14,461 nucleotides of DNA from Planctomycetota bacterium (GCA_016712565.1 JADJQU010000029.1:1-14461); one strand, 5' to 3'. Positions 1 to 10,283 are shown, counted from the stretch's first letter. Numbers and translations: made by a program. The notes: generated by a model not told the origin, from the letters alone.

Positions 1-65
1 CCGCCGTCGCAGGCGGCCAGGGCGATGAGGAGCATGCGCGCGGTCGCGCGGTTTGTTCTGGTCAT
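1..65 (-). CDS. Lipoprotein, N-terminal fragment (runs off the window)
   Basis: Only the first 21 codons are present. They begin with ATG behind a purine-rich GGGGGGAGG ribosome site, read MTRTNRATARMLLIALAAC and continue DGG. This is a short basic n-region, a short hydrophobic stretch and a good lipobox (LAAC), so the product is expected to be exported and lipid-anchored at Cys19. The gene starts 68 bases after the macroglobulin stop codon on the same strand, so it may be the next gene of the same transcript. Bacterial macroglobulin genes are often followed by pbpC (penicillin-binding protein 1C); this start does not look like PbpC. Nothing more can be said about its function. Confidence 0.6.
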   Translation of the reverse strand, partial: MTRTNRATARMLLIALAACDG

Positions 66-133
66 GTGGTCCTCCCCCCGTCCGCGCACAGCTTATCCGC
101 TGAGGAGCGGGCCCGCAGCGTCGGGGGACGGCT
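66..133 (-). other. Short intergenic spacer with GC palindrome
   Basis: These 68 bases separate the macroglobulin stop from the next lipoprotein start. They contain a perfect 10-base palindrome (GCGGGCCCGC, 107-116) flanked by a weaker CGCTG/CAGCG pair. No T-tract follows on the minus strand, so a terminator is possible but not demonstrated. The purine-rich ribosome site of the downstream gene lies at 71-80. Confidence 0.3.
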
Positions 134-3100
134 TCACTCCACCACGAGCACGTCGACGCCGCTTCGCCCGAAGGTCTCGGGGCTGAACATCTCCTCGGCC
201 TCCGCTGGCGCGGCGGTGAAGCGCCCCGGGGTGGTGGGCCAGGCGATGAAGGCGAAATCGTAGACGCCCGCGGGCAGCCGCCCCGGCGTACGCCTCGGCG
301 CGATCGTCGCGCAGCTCCTGGTGACTGGCCCAGGCGGGGGCCGAGCCGCCGCTCTTCACCCAGGGTCGTCAGCTCGGGATTGAGGATCTCCAGACCCGCA
401 GGCAGGGGCAGGTCAGCGCCACCTGATCGCGCTGCGCGGGGACCACGACCGTCACCCGCACCCGAACGCGGGCGCCGCGGCGCACCACCCAGCTCCCGTC
501 GCCTCGCTGGCGCAGATCGGCTGGATCGTCCACGGCCTCGTAGGTGCGGACCACGTCGAAGCCGTAGTCCACGGGCTCGGGGAGCCCGATCGGCGTGTAT
601 TCCAGGCTGGCGCGGTAGTAGAGCCGACCGGCACCCTCCGCGGCGATCACCAGATCCTGCGCGCCCAACGCCTGGAGCGTGTCCATCGGCGTGGTGATCT
701 GCACCCGTCCAGCCTGGCGGCCCTGGAGAGCATGCTCGGCAGCCAGCCCAGGACCCAGCCAGACGCGGGCGCGCAGATCAGGCGTCTCTGCCTCGTAGGT
801 TCGGAAGTAGCGCTGCAGGGCCAGCAGGGCGAGGCCGCTCTCGTGGGTGGTCGCCCAGCGCCCGCCCTCGCGCGCGGCGATCAGCCCCGCTGCCAGCTTC
901 GGGATCATCGGGCTCTCGGGCTCCACCGTCAGCAGCGCGTCCAGCCAGACGGCGTCCGCCACCCGTTCGCTGCGCAGGAGGATCTCCTGACCGTCCACGA
1001 TCCCGGTGACGATGTGCGCGCCGCCCGCCGTCTCGCGCTGGGGTGGCCATTCAGCCAGCGAAGCAGGAGATCCGCTCCCGTCGCGCGCCGCCGCGGCTCA
1101 GGGTCGCAGCAGCCACGCCTTCGCACGGCCGGCAGGCCCTCCACCCCGCCTGAGCGAGCAGCCGCCGCGCCTGGGGAGCGGGTCCTGCCGGCGCGCTCGA
1201 GGACGTGGATGGCGAGGCGCGCGCGGCCCAGCTGGCCTCCTCGTCCGCGTCACGCAGGGGGCTGCGCGAGGTCCGCCAGATAGCCCGGGCTGCGTCGTAA
1301 CAGCGTCGCATCGACGGCGTAGCCCTGCGCACGGGCGGCGACCAGGGCGTGGGCGACGTGGACGCTGAGGTAGGGCGAGGGCCTGGAGAGGCGTGAGGTC
1401 GGCCAGAAGTCGAAGCCGCCAGCGGGGTCCTGCCCCCGCCCGAGCTGCTCGAGATCGCGCGCGACGATGGCCTCGATCTCAGCGTCGTCCGGCATCCCGC
1501 TGCCGCCGAGCGCCGGGACCACGTCGCGCAAGGCCACGATCGCCAGGATCCGCGAAGGACAGCCTCGTTGCCTCGTAGCGGAGGCGCGTCAGCGAGAGGA
1601 AGGCGTCAGAGAGCGCCTGGAGCTGGGTGGTGCTCAGCGAGACGGTGAGGCCGCCGGTCTCCGAAAGACATCTACAGGATCCACGGGCTGCGTTATCGCC
1701 TCCTCGTGGATGTCCCCATAGGTGGCGAAGGTCTCCGCGCGCCTGGGGGTGTGACCGGCAGGGCCAGGGCGGCCGCGTCAGCCAGCGCGCCAGAGGCGGC
1801 GACCGGAAGACGCGCCTCTCCCGGAGCGGGTGGCCTCGAGCGGGAAGCGCAGCTCCACCCCTGTCCTTCGCCGGCACGCTCACCCTCTGGCCCGCCCGCG
1901 TCCCGCCGAGCCCCTCGGCGACCAGCCCGACGTCCACCGCCAGCGGCGCGCTGGTGAGGTTCTCCACGAGGACCGGGAGCTCGAGCTGGTCCCCGACGCG
2001 CAGGAATCGCGGCGCGCTCGGGCGCACCATCAGCGGGAGCCGCGCGGTGACGTCGGCCTCGCCAGCGCCGAAGGCGCGCGCACCGGAGACCGCGACGACC
2101 ATGATCCGGTAGCGGGTCAGGTTGTCCGGCAGCGTGAGCGTCAGGCGCGCGCGCCCGCTGGCGTCGGTGTGCTCGGAGGGCGCCCACAGCGCGAGGCTGG
2201 AGAGATCTTCACGAACGGCGATCTCCGCGCTGGCGACATCTCGACTGTCTACCGTCCGCTGCGGTCGAGCGGCCTCGGGTGGCGCTCTCTCCGGCTCGAG
2301 GCGGTCGCGGCTGGAGCTCATCTGGCCCGAGGTCTGGATGACCCGCAGGTAGCTGCCCCCGTCCCCGGCGACCAGCACCTCCCCTCCCTGGGCCTGCGCG
2401 CCTCAGGCTGCGCGCGCGGGTCGGGACTCGAGGGGGGCCTGCAACACATGGTAGCGAAGACGTTGGGTCTGGACCCGGTCCTCGCGCGCCGTATAGAAGG
2501 CCGGGAGCGGGTCGGGCAGCGTGTACCCGGCCAGCGCAAGAACGGCCTCGTCCGCGGCGAAGACGAGCTCGGCGCCCGGCACGGGCTGGCCCGCGGCGTC
2601 TGTGACCTCGATGTCAGGCCGTCTCGCCGCCGGGAGCCAGCTCGGTGAGCGCCGGCCGCACGCGAACGCCCAGCGTCCGGGCGAGCGGAGGCACCTGGAG
2701 GGTCAGCGTGGCCGACGCCTGGGCCGGCGCCGTCCCGTCCCCTCGCGGCCGGGCGCCGACGAGGTCCACCGCCACGGTGAGATCAGGGATGTGCCGCTCG
2801 CTGATGGGGATCTCCAGCGTCGCGCTGGTCCCCGTCATCTGGAAGGTGCGCGTCTCCAGGATGTCTCCGGCGCGCAGCGTGAGCACGCCGGACGCGCCGG
2901 CGAAGGGCGAGACCACACCAATCCGCGCGGTCTCGCCGGGCTGCCAGCTGCGGCGGTCAGCCAGCGGGGTCAGGCGCTCGACGGCCGTGGACGGGCTCGC
3001 GCTGGCGTCCTGCCCGCCCACCCAGACGCGCAGATCGGTACGGCTCTCGCGCCCGTCTTCATCGGCGACGACCGCGCTCACAAGATAGCTTCCACCACGC

Positions 3101-6099
3101 TCTGGCGTAAAACGAAACCGTTGTGACGCCTCGAGCTGCTCCGTCAACAAGGGCGTCGCGAGCTCCACCCGGCCGCTGCCCGAGCCCACCGCGTCGAGGC
3201 GCCGCACGCTCATGGACACCGCCACCCTGGGCAAGGCGAGGCCCGCGTGATCCACCACGAGGGTGTCAATCTCGACGGGTGAGCCCGCCTGAACGAAGGT
3301 CTGGACGGCCCGCATCCCGACGTAGCGAGCGGAGGGATGGATCAGCGTCGCGCGCGAGAGGCGGAGGATCTGTCCGCTCAGGTCGGTCACCGTGGCCGAG
3401 GCGACCAGGGACATCGGCTGGCGAACACCCTGTTGAGGCAGTCGGACGCCGACGCGATGCCTCCCCTCGGCGTCGGTCGTGGCGGTGAGCAGCGCGGAGT
3501 CGCTGGTGCGCTCCCCGGGCGGCGTGTACTCCCACCACGGCGCCCAGGTGCCAAAGCTGTAGTCCGAGCGGCCGGGAGGGACGAAGCGGGCGGCCCGCGT
3601 GTGGACCTCCCAGGCGACGGTCGCCGCCTGCAAAGCCCCGCCCGCGTAGGTGCGCGCGTCGAGCGAGAAGACGGGGAGCCTCGCCGGGAGCGTCAGGTCC
3701 GAGGCGGAGATGGCCGCCTCGAACTCTGGCTTTCGAAACGCCTCCACCTGGAGCGTGTGGCTGGCGGTGAAGTCCTCCTCCCCCGGGACCCACAGGGAGA
3801 TCGCGACGCGCCCCAGGGCCGTCGCCTCGGGCAAGGGCAGATCGAAGCCGAAGCCGCCGAGCGCGGAGAGGGTCGCCCCGCCCTCCGCGATCACCGCCCC
3901 CCCAGGCGCCGTCGCCTTCCAGCGGAGCTCGGGTACACCCCTGAGGAGCTGCAGATCCTCCCCCCAGGGCAGGCGGCGAACCCAGCCTCGCAGGTGCGCG
4001 ATCTCTCCCGGTCGGTAGAGCTTCTGGCTGTCGAAGATGTACCAGCGCTGCTGCTGTAGCTGCGCGCGGGAGATCCACCCCTCGTCCGAGTACCCCTCGG
4101 GCTCGGCGGGCAGGACAACGACGTCGTCGCCCTTGCGGGCGACCAGGCCCTGAACGGGGAGGCTGCCCAGCTTCAGGACGCCGAGCCCATCGGGGCCTGT
4201 GGTGGCCTCCGGGCCGCGCAGGGTGGTGTAGCTCAGCGTCACCCCCGCGAGCGGGCTGCCGTCGCGCAGATCCGTGGCGGAGGCGGTGAGCTCATCGTGA
4301 TCGACGAAGGCGGTCAGGCCGATCTGCGTGCGCTGCACCCAGCCGATCCAGCTCAGCCGCGCGTCGTGGTCGCGGGGCGTGGGGTAGGGCTTGACCTCGA
4401 CGATGAGCTGACCGAGCCCCTTGGGAAGCCAGGGGGAGAGGTCGATCGCGGTCTGCGCGACGTGCTCGAGATCGCCTTCGACCGGGACGATCACGCTGGC
4501 GAGGCGCTCGCCGGGGGTCAGCGGGGCTCGCGGGTGCGGCCCAGATCGCGCAGGAATCGGCGCCAGAGGTCCCAGTCCCTCGGGCTGCGCCCGCCAGACC
4601 GTCACGCGCAGCGAAGGGTGGCGCACGGAGCTGAAGCGGAGCTCGGGGGGCTCGGCAGGGTCGAGCACGACGAAGCGGCGGCGAGGGAGCTCGAGGCCGA
4701 ACCCGACCCCGTCCATCCGCGCCACGAGCGTGCGCGTGGTCCCGGTCTCCTGCCCGTAGATGTCGCGGACGCCGGGCAGGACCGTGACGGTGTAGCGCTC
4801 CTCGGGCGCCCAGGCCCCGTCGAGGACGACGCCCCAGGGCTCGAGGCTGGCCTCCAGGCCGGCGACCGGGGGATCGACGACGATCTTCGAGAGGTCGAGC
4901 GTCTCCGGGTCCAGCGGGTTGCTGAACGCGATGAGCAGCGGGTCTTCGGGTTGGCAGCGGCGATCCCGCCCGCAGCGCACCTCGAGGGCGACCGGCGCCC
5001 CGTGCGTGCGCAGCTCCGAACGTTGGGCCTCGGACGTGGTGAGCGGCCCCTCGGCCGAGGGCGCGCCCGCCTCCAGGGTGAGCTCCCAGCGGGTGTCGAG
5101 GGCCAGCGGAGCCACCGGCAGCAGCGCGACGATGCGGGCGGGAGGGACGCGGGCGAGGCCCCTCAGTGCCGCTTCAGGTCCGGGTCCTTCGCGGTGGCGG
5201 CGGCGACCTCGTCCGCGGTGGCCACGCGCGTCCCCACCCGCTGCAGGCCGCTGGTGAGCGCGACAAGGCGGGCGATTGCCACCGGATCGACGCGCTGATC
5301 GAAGCGCAGGACCAGCAGGGGCAGCGCGCGCTGGCGTTCTCCGGCGTCCCCCCGTACGGCCGGGTCATCCTTGGGCCAGACCGAGCTCAGGCTGGGCGGC
5401 GGCGTCTCGAAGGTCCAGCGCTCGGCCTCAGGCAGCCCCTCGCCGCTCGCCGCGCGCGTCCCGGCGGGGACCTCCACGGTGAAGCGGGTGGCCATGGGCA
5501 GCGGCGCGTCGGCGACCAGCTCGGCGGTCTTCGTGCCCAGCCATCGCAGGCTGGCTGGGACCGCAGGCTCCAGCCGGAGCGGGACCTGGCGGCTGGCGGC
5601 CTCCTGGCTGCCCAGCGCGACCATCTCCTGGGAGAAGCTGACGGAGACGCGATCCGTGCGGGCCACCGCGCCCTCCGGTGAACGTCGGACGACGCGCGGC
5701 GGGCCGGTCATCGTCGGGGGAGCCGGCAGGGGATCGACGACGGCGGCGAGGACCTTCAGCGCGGTCTGCCCAGCGCGCGGCGGCGGGGTAGGGCCCTCCC
5801 GCAGGACGAAGGTGGCGGGCTCCACGGGAGGCTCCAGCGCGGGAACACGCGCCAGCAAGGCCTGGAGATCGGCCTCAGGGAGCGGCGAGGCCGGGGCCAG
5901 CGCGGCGCGATCCGCCGCGGGCTGGGACGACGCGACCTCATAGAGCTCCAGCGTCAGCGGGCTCCCAGCCTGGCGCGGCGCGCTCGGACGAGCGGCGGAG
6001 GCCGGCGTCGCGCGCGTCAGGCTCGGGCGCAGCGCCCGTGGGGCCGCCACGCAGGCAGCCGAGGAGGAGGACGAGGAGGAGGACGAGGGAGGGGGTCAC
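134..6099 (-). CDS. Bacterial alpha-2-macroglobulin-like lipoprotein (frameshifted as sequenced)
   Basis: Large envelope protease-trap protein of the YfhM/YfaS (COG2373) type, about 1,990 residues. I start at GTG 6099 behind a GAAGGG site because it gives a short lipoprotein signal (TPSLVLLLVLLLGC, lipobox LLGC). Residues about 60-310 hold Ig-like (Big_5/SbsA) domains with the FDQRVDP strand. The MG2-like region carries WYIFDSQKLYRPGE near residue 690. The A2M domain (ALWAPSEHTDASGRARL, LTLPDNLTRYR) is near 1300-1330. The toroid/thioester region starts with TQLQALSDAF near 1490. The C-terminal domain ends in ETFGRSGVDVLVVE. Codons from about 5167 to 2614 are open without a break. Elsewhere the frame jumps near 5940-6050, 5169, 2615, 2390, 1880, 1565, 1250-1330, 1000-1150, 411 and 290, with conserved sequence on both sides each time. 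At 5169 one extra G restores KRALRGLARV. The family is clear; intactness in the living cell is not settled. Confidence 0.9.
6061..6084 (-). repeat. 12-base tandem duplication in the macroglobulin signal peptide
   Basis: The plus-strand unit GAGGAGGAGGAC occurs twice back to back. Read on the minus strand it encodes VLLL-VLLL, most of the hydrophobic core of the lipoprotein signal. The core is therefore made of a 12-base repeat that could change length by slippage. Confidence 0.8.
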
Positions 6100-6190
6100 G
6101 ATGGCCCTTCTGCCGACCCCGAGCGACCGCGACGTGGCGCGCGGTCCTCCCTCCGGGATCGGCACGGCGTCGATCCTATGCCAACCTGAG

Positions 6191-6215
6191 ATGCGGCCCG
6201 TCGGAGCGGCCGCAT
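6191..6215 (-). terminator. Hairpin between the ferredoxin and macroglobulin genes
   Basis: ATGCGGCC (6191-6198) and GGCCGCAT (6208-6215) form a perfect 8-bp stem with a 9-base loop. It lies 40 bases past the 4Fe-4S protein stop and 92 bases before the macroglobulin start, on the same strand. That is where a terminator separating the two units would sit. No U-tract follows in the minus-strand direction, so an intrinsic terminator of the classic type is not supported; it could also serve as an mRNA 3'-end stabiliser. Confidence 0.4.
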
Positions 6216-6254
6216 TTGGTACCACTGAAACAATTGGCGAGGCTCGCGTCTACG

Positions 6255-7338
6255 CTACAGCTCGACCACCCTGTACCCGGCCTCTTTGCCCTTCGCCGCC
6301 TTCCCCGCCGGGCTCTCCAGCTTGAGCACGCCGCGGGGGCAGACGTGGGCGCACATGCCGCAGCCCACGCAGGAGGCGCGGGTGAAGCTCAGGTTCTGCT
6401 GCGCGTAGGCCCGCACGTCGATTCCCATCTCGCAGTAGGCGGAGCAGTTGCCGCAGGAGATGCACATGTCTTTTTTGACGGTGATGCGGAAGCGGCCAAA
6501 ACCCTGGATGAGGCCGAGCAGGGCCGCCATCGGGCAGAAGTAGCGGCACCAGGAGCGTGGACCGAGCAGCGCGGTAGAGCCCGGTGCCGACGACGCCCGC
6601 GAGGATGGAGCCGACGAAGAAGCCGTACCAGCCCTGCAAGGCGAAGGCGAAGCTGGCGAAGCGGGGGAAGCGGTCGCCGACGGCCCAGTTCACGTTGATG
6701 ATCACGGTGGCGAGGACCGCCAGCGCCAGCACGCTGTAGACGGCGTGGCGCTCGAAGCGCCAGGCGCGCTCGGACTTGCTGGTCAGGTGGCGCCAGGGAT
6801 CGCCAAAGGTGTTGGCCAGCCCGCCGCAGCCGCAGATCCAGCTACAGTAGAACCGTTTGCCGTAGCGCAGGGCCAGCAGCGGGAAAAGCACCAGCGAGCC
6901 GATCACGCTGTAGACCACAATCAAGAATGGATAATTGAGGATGTTGCTCAGGTAGAGGTAGTCGATCTTCAGCGGCCAGAGATAGGTGAAGTAGAAGTCC
7001 TTGCCCTGAAAGACCATCATGAAGAAGGGCAGCAGGAAGGCCAGCAGGACCTGCACGCCGACGTTCACGGCGATGCGCACCTGGTTGTAGCGGCTGTTTC
7101 CGTGCTTGCGAAGGTAGTAGACCCCGCCGCCGACCATGGCCAGACAGTAGACCAGCCCGTACAGGTACCACTTGCTGCGCAGCCCCAGCGCCTCGGCCCA
7201 GGGCTGGAAGAGCTCCGTAAAATAGAGCAGCAGATAGGCCGAGATCAACAGGCCGGCGACCAGCCAGGCGCTCAGCCCGCGCGCCCGCCAGCCCTCCCGC
7301 CAGGTGCTCATCAGGCCGTTCTGTCCTTGCAGGTTCAT
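6255..7338 (-). CDS. Membrane-bound 4Fe-4S ferredoxin-type protein (NapH/RdxA-like architecture)
   Basis: About 360 residues. Six hydrophobic helices lie at roughly 22-44, 57-76, 88-111, 136-159, 198-220 and 232-254. A cysteine cluster, FYCSWICGCGG, follows helix 4, and WCRYFCP follows helix 6. Two classic C-x2-C-x2-C-x3-C sets near residues 292-303 (CISCGNCSAYC) and 323-334 (CVGCGMCAHVC) bind two [4Fe-4S] clusters. This order matches the Fer4_5 plus di-cluster layout of NapH, CcoG/RdxA and related membrane electron carriers. The ATG at 7338 has a GAAGGAG site, and its ATGA overlaps the stop of the flavoprotein gene, which supports this start and translational coupling. One frameshift near 6575 sits between helix 6 and WCRYFCP; the reading frame is otherwise clean. 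Which electron acceptor it serves is unknown. It is not NapH itself by context, since no nap genes are present. Confidence 0.82.
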
Positions 7339-8690
7339 CCTCGCTCCTTCGGCAGCGTGAGCGGCGGACGAGCTCGGTGTCGAAGGCGGCCTGCCCGAGG
7401 CGCTCCAGCACCCAGGGGAGCGCGCGCCCCTCCTCGATCCAGCGGGCGATGACGGCGTGATCCCAGCGGCGGCCGAGAGCGTTGAAGCCGACGACGCGAC
7501 CGTCCACCGAGACGATGCGCGTGGCGCTGCGCACGCTCCCCCGCTCCTCGTGGCGCCAGATCTGCTCGTTGGCGAGGTTCTGGTCTGACCAGGCCGACGG
7601 TGGTGTACTCGAGATCGAACTTGGCGGAATTCCCGGAGTGCCGCGGCGGTAGCGCGTCCTCGCCCACCAGCCGGGCGCCGGCCACGCGACCCTGATCGCG
7701 GCTCGTGTACCAGAGCGGCTCCGGGCGCTGGCGGCCGTCGGCCCAGGGCACGCTGGCGCAGTCCCCCGCCGCGAGCACGTTCGGAGCGCTGGTCTGGAGG
7801 CGCTCGTCCACGAGGATCCCGCCGTCGCGATCGCGATCGACGGCGCTGCCCTCGAGCCAGCCGGTGTTGGGCGCGACGCCGATGGCGACGACGGCGAGAT
7901 CGCGAAATCCACCCTGGGTGGTGCGGATCGCCGCCACCGCCCCGTCGCGGCCGGCCTCGAAGTGGGCGACCTCCGTGTCCAGGTGGACCTCGACCCCGTG
8001 CGCGCGCAGGTGCTCCGCCACCCAGGCGGCCTCCGGCGCGTCCAGCCCAGGCGGGCCAGAACCACTCCTGCTTGATGAGGAAGCGCGGCCGCAGCCCGGC
8101 GGCCAGCAGGGTCTCCACCACCTCACACCTGATGAGGCCGCCGCCGATCACGACCGGGTGCTGGGGTCGGCGGCCTCGCACGGCGCGGGCTGGGAGCCGC
8201 GGCCAGGGGGGGAGCCCGCGTCCGAGCTGGCACGGTGGGCGTCCGGGTTCGGCGGCTGCCCTCCCCTCCCCGGCCCGCCGTGCAGCTCGGTCTCCAGCCA
8301 GGAGAGGTCCTGCAAGGTGACGAAGTGGCCGATCCCGGGCAGCGAGCCGCCCTCCCAGGGCGCCGGTCGGGGGCGGAGCCGCAGGCCAGGAGCAGGCGAT
8401 CAGGGGAGGGGCGCGAGGTCGCCGCCCAGCAGGAGGCGCCGCGCCGCCACGTCCACCCCGACGGCGCGGGCTCGGACGCGCGTCAGCCGGTGTTTTTCGT
8501 AGAGATCGCGCGGGCGGGGCTCGATGTCTCGCGGGGAGAGCTGGCCGGAGAGCACGTACATCAGCGCCGTGCGCGAGAAGAAGTGATCCGACTCTTCCGA
8601 CACCAGCGTGATGCCGACGCGCGGGTCGCGGGCTCGCGCCGCCAGCGCCGCCTCGATCCCCGCCACGCCGTTGCCTACGATGACCAGCAT
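7335..8690 (-). CDS. NAD(P)/FAD-dependent oxidoreductase (pyridine nucleotide-disulfide class)
   Basis: About 450 residues. The N-terminus MLVIVGNGVAGIEAAL holds the GxGxxG FAD-binding fold, followed by SDHFFSRTALMYVLSGQL. A second dinucleotide fold reads VVIGGGLIRCEVVETL, where Arg stands at the position usually held by Gly. The FAD-closing motif is VLAAGDCASVPW. The C-terminus NALGRRWDHAVIARWIEEG ends in LTLPKERG. The layout resembles the large-subunit nitrite reductase/rubredoxin reductase-like flavoproteins, which pass electrons from NAD(P)H to a redox partner. ATG 8690 has GGAGG seven bases upstream. Frames change near 8400 (two bases missing before DRLLLACGS), 8360, 8140-8220, 8060, 7586 (one extra base before DQNLANEQ) and 7364, so no single open frame covers it. 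The overlap with the downstream iron-sulfur gene makes that protein the likely redox partner; this is inference. Confidence 0.8.
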
Positions 8691-8725
8691 CCCCGCGCCT
8701 CCGGGCGGCAGGATACACCGGCGGG
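8691..8725. promoter_or_regulatory. 35-base divergent intergenic spacer
   Basis: The start codons of the flavoprotein (8690, minus) and hydrolase (8726, plus) are only 35 bases apart, so both promoters must lie within this spacer or inside the opposite coding region. It contains the flavoprotein ribosome site (GGAGG read on the minus strand). I see no convincing -35/-10 pair. If the hydrolase start lies further downstream, the spacer is longer. Confidence 0.35.
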
Positions 8726-9600
8726 ATGCGATCCTGGACGCTGGATCAGCGGGGCTGCCGCTGCGAGTGCTGGAGCTCTCCGACGAGGGCGCCGACGGGC
8801 TGCCCATCGTCTGCCTGCACGGGTGGCTGGATCAGGCGGCGGCCTGGGCCCCGGTCGCGGCGGGGCGGGCGGGGCGCTGGGTGGCGCTCGACCAGCGGGG
8901 GGCACGGCGGCAGCGGCCACGTCGGGGCGGGAGGCTACTACCACTTCCCGGATTATGTCGGCGATCTCGATGCCCTGGTCGCCAGACTGGGCGGGCGGGT
9001 GCGGCTGGTGGGACACTCCATGGGCGGCACCGTCGCCTGCATGTTCGCCGGCGCGCGACCGGAGGCCGTGGAGCGCCCGGTCGTGGTCGAGGGTCTCGGC
9101 GCGCTGGAGGCCAGCGATCCCAGCTACCTCTCCCGCATGCGCCAGCACCTGGACGCCCTGCGCTCCCCGCCCGCGCCCTGCGCCTGGAGAGCCTGCAGAG
9201 CGCCGCCGACAAGCTGCTGCGCCCGCAACCCCGGGCTCGCCGCTGAGCAGGCCGCGCTCCTCGCGCGGGAGGGCACCCGCGCCGACGCGGAACGGGCTCC
9301 GCTGGGCCTTCGATCCCCTCCACCTCACCCGCGCCCCCTACCCCTTCCGCGAGCTCTTCGCGGAGTTCCTGACCGCGATCACCGCGCCCACCCTGCTGAT
9401 CTGGGCGGAGCAGAGCTGGTACGCGGCCGAGGTGCAGGCGCGACGGGCCAGGATGATCGCCGACGCGACGCAGGCGACGCTTCCGGGCGGCACATGCTCC
9501 CCTACACGACGGCGGCGGCGCTGGGGAGGCGATCGCCGACTTCCTGGGAGACCAGAAGGAGAGTCAGAGATCGAGGCCGCCCAGGTCGAGCACCCAGTAG
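8726..9600 (+). CDS. Alpha/beta hydrolase (frameshifted as sequenced)
   Basis: About 290 residues of a typical alpha/beta-hydrolase fold. IVCLHGWLDQAAAW carries the HG oxyanion motif. RLVGHSMGGTVACMFAG is the nucleophile elbow, with the catalytic Ser codon at 9017-9019. Strand TLLIWAEQSWY precedes the usual acid position, here Glu/Gln-Ser rather than a plain Gly-Asp. LPGGHMLPYTT supplies the catalytic His. The C-terminus is AIADFLGDQKESQ. I chose ATG 8726 because restoring one G in the run at 8751-8754 gives MRSWTLDQRGLPLRVLELSD. Further shifts lie near 8896 (extra G), 9175, 9228 (extra C), 9290, 9492 and 9525. About seven shifts in 0.9 kb, each followed by recognisable family sequence, points to sequencing error. 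The substrate cannot be predicted. Confidence 0.8.
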
Positions 9601-10283
9601 CCGGACTCGATGCTCCCGAGCGCGTCCTCCTCGTACGTGAAGGTCCACGTCAGGGTCGCCGCGCCCGACTCGGCCATGGCGTAGGTCGCCTCGGCCGTCG
9701 GGTAAAGGCGTGGTAGGCCTCGACATAGTCCAGGCCAGCCAGCGCCCGTCCCCTCCGACTGGCCGGTGAAGCCCCAGCGGGCCGCGAACGTCTCGCCCAT
9801 GGTCCAGCTGGCGAGGTCCTCCCAGGCGCACTCGGGCGCGCGCCAGAGTAGAGGGGCGTCTCGCTGGTAGGTGGAGGAGACGTCCAAGGTGAAGTCGCAG
9901 TCCTCGCACCGATGGTCTTCCGAGGCGAGCTCGACCTCCACCGCGTAGTAGAGCAGGCAGTCCTAGTCCGGAGGTGCGCTCGCCGACGAGGAAGTAGCTG
10001 GTCGGTAGCGCCTCCTCCTCGCAGGCCTCGCCTCGGTTCCCGGGACGTCGTCACAGTCGTAGTCCACGGCGTCGGCGCAGTCCTCGGCGGCGCCAGGGTA
10101 GGCGTCGGGATCCGAGTCGTCGCAGTCGTCCCCGCCGGCCTCGGCGGCCTCATGGCCGTCGCCATCAGCGTCGGTCGTGAGCGCCGGGTCGCTGTCCTCG
10201 CCGAGCTCCGACTTGTCCTGCGCTCCTCCCGCACAGCCCATGGGCAGGATGAGCATCAACCGCACGATCAAGTGTTCAGCCAT
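9564..10283 (-). CDS. Putative lipoprotein with MopE-like Asp-rich metal-binding motif
   Basis: About 240 residues. ATG 10283 is preceded by a perfect AGGAGG. The N-terminus MAEHLIVRLMLILPMGC looks like a lipoprotein signal with an imperfect lipobox (PMGC). Residues 38-79 run DADGDG, then GGDDCDDSDPDAYPGAAEDC, then DYDCDD. This is the calcium/copper-binding MopE motif (PF11617 type) common in Myxococcota surface proteins. The remainder is a Cys-containing, probably beta-rich domain of unknown family (LLYYAVEVELASEDHRCEDC, APECAWEDLASWTMGETFAA, ATLTWTFTYEEDALGSIESG), ending DLGGLDL. Frameshifts occur near 10025 and 9968 and around 9710-9760. Its last 37 bases overlap the end of the convergent hydrolase gene. 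A secreted, metal-stabilised surface protein is a reasonable guess, but the specific function is unknown. Confidence 0.72.

Noticed and set aside
8130..8150. Arg in place of the last Gly of the flavoprotein's second dinucleotide motif (GGGLIRC)
   Set aside because: It may be genuine, but it lies between two frameshifts in poorly read sequence, so it is not worth a separate claim before resequencing.
6250..8718. An 822-codon open frame that would fuse the flavoprotein and the iron-sulfur membrane protein
   Set aside because: Only parts of it match the flavoprotein. The conserved flavoprotein segments lie in other frames, and its proper stop overlaps the next gene's ATG. The fusion is a by-product of high G+C and frameshifts.
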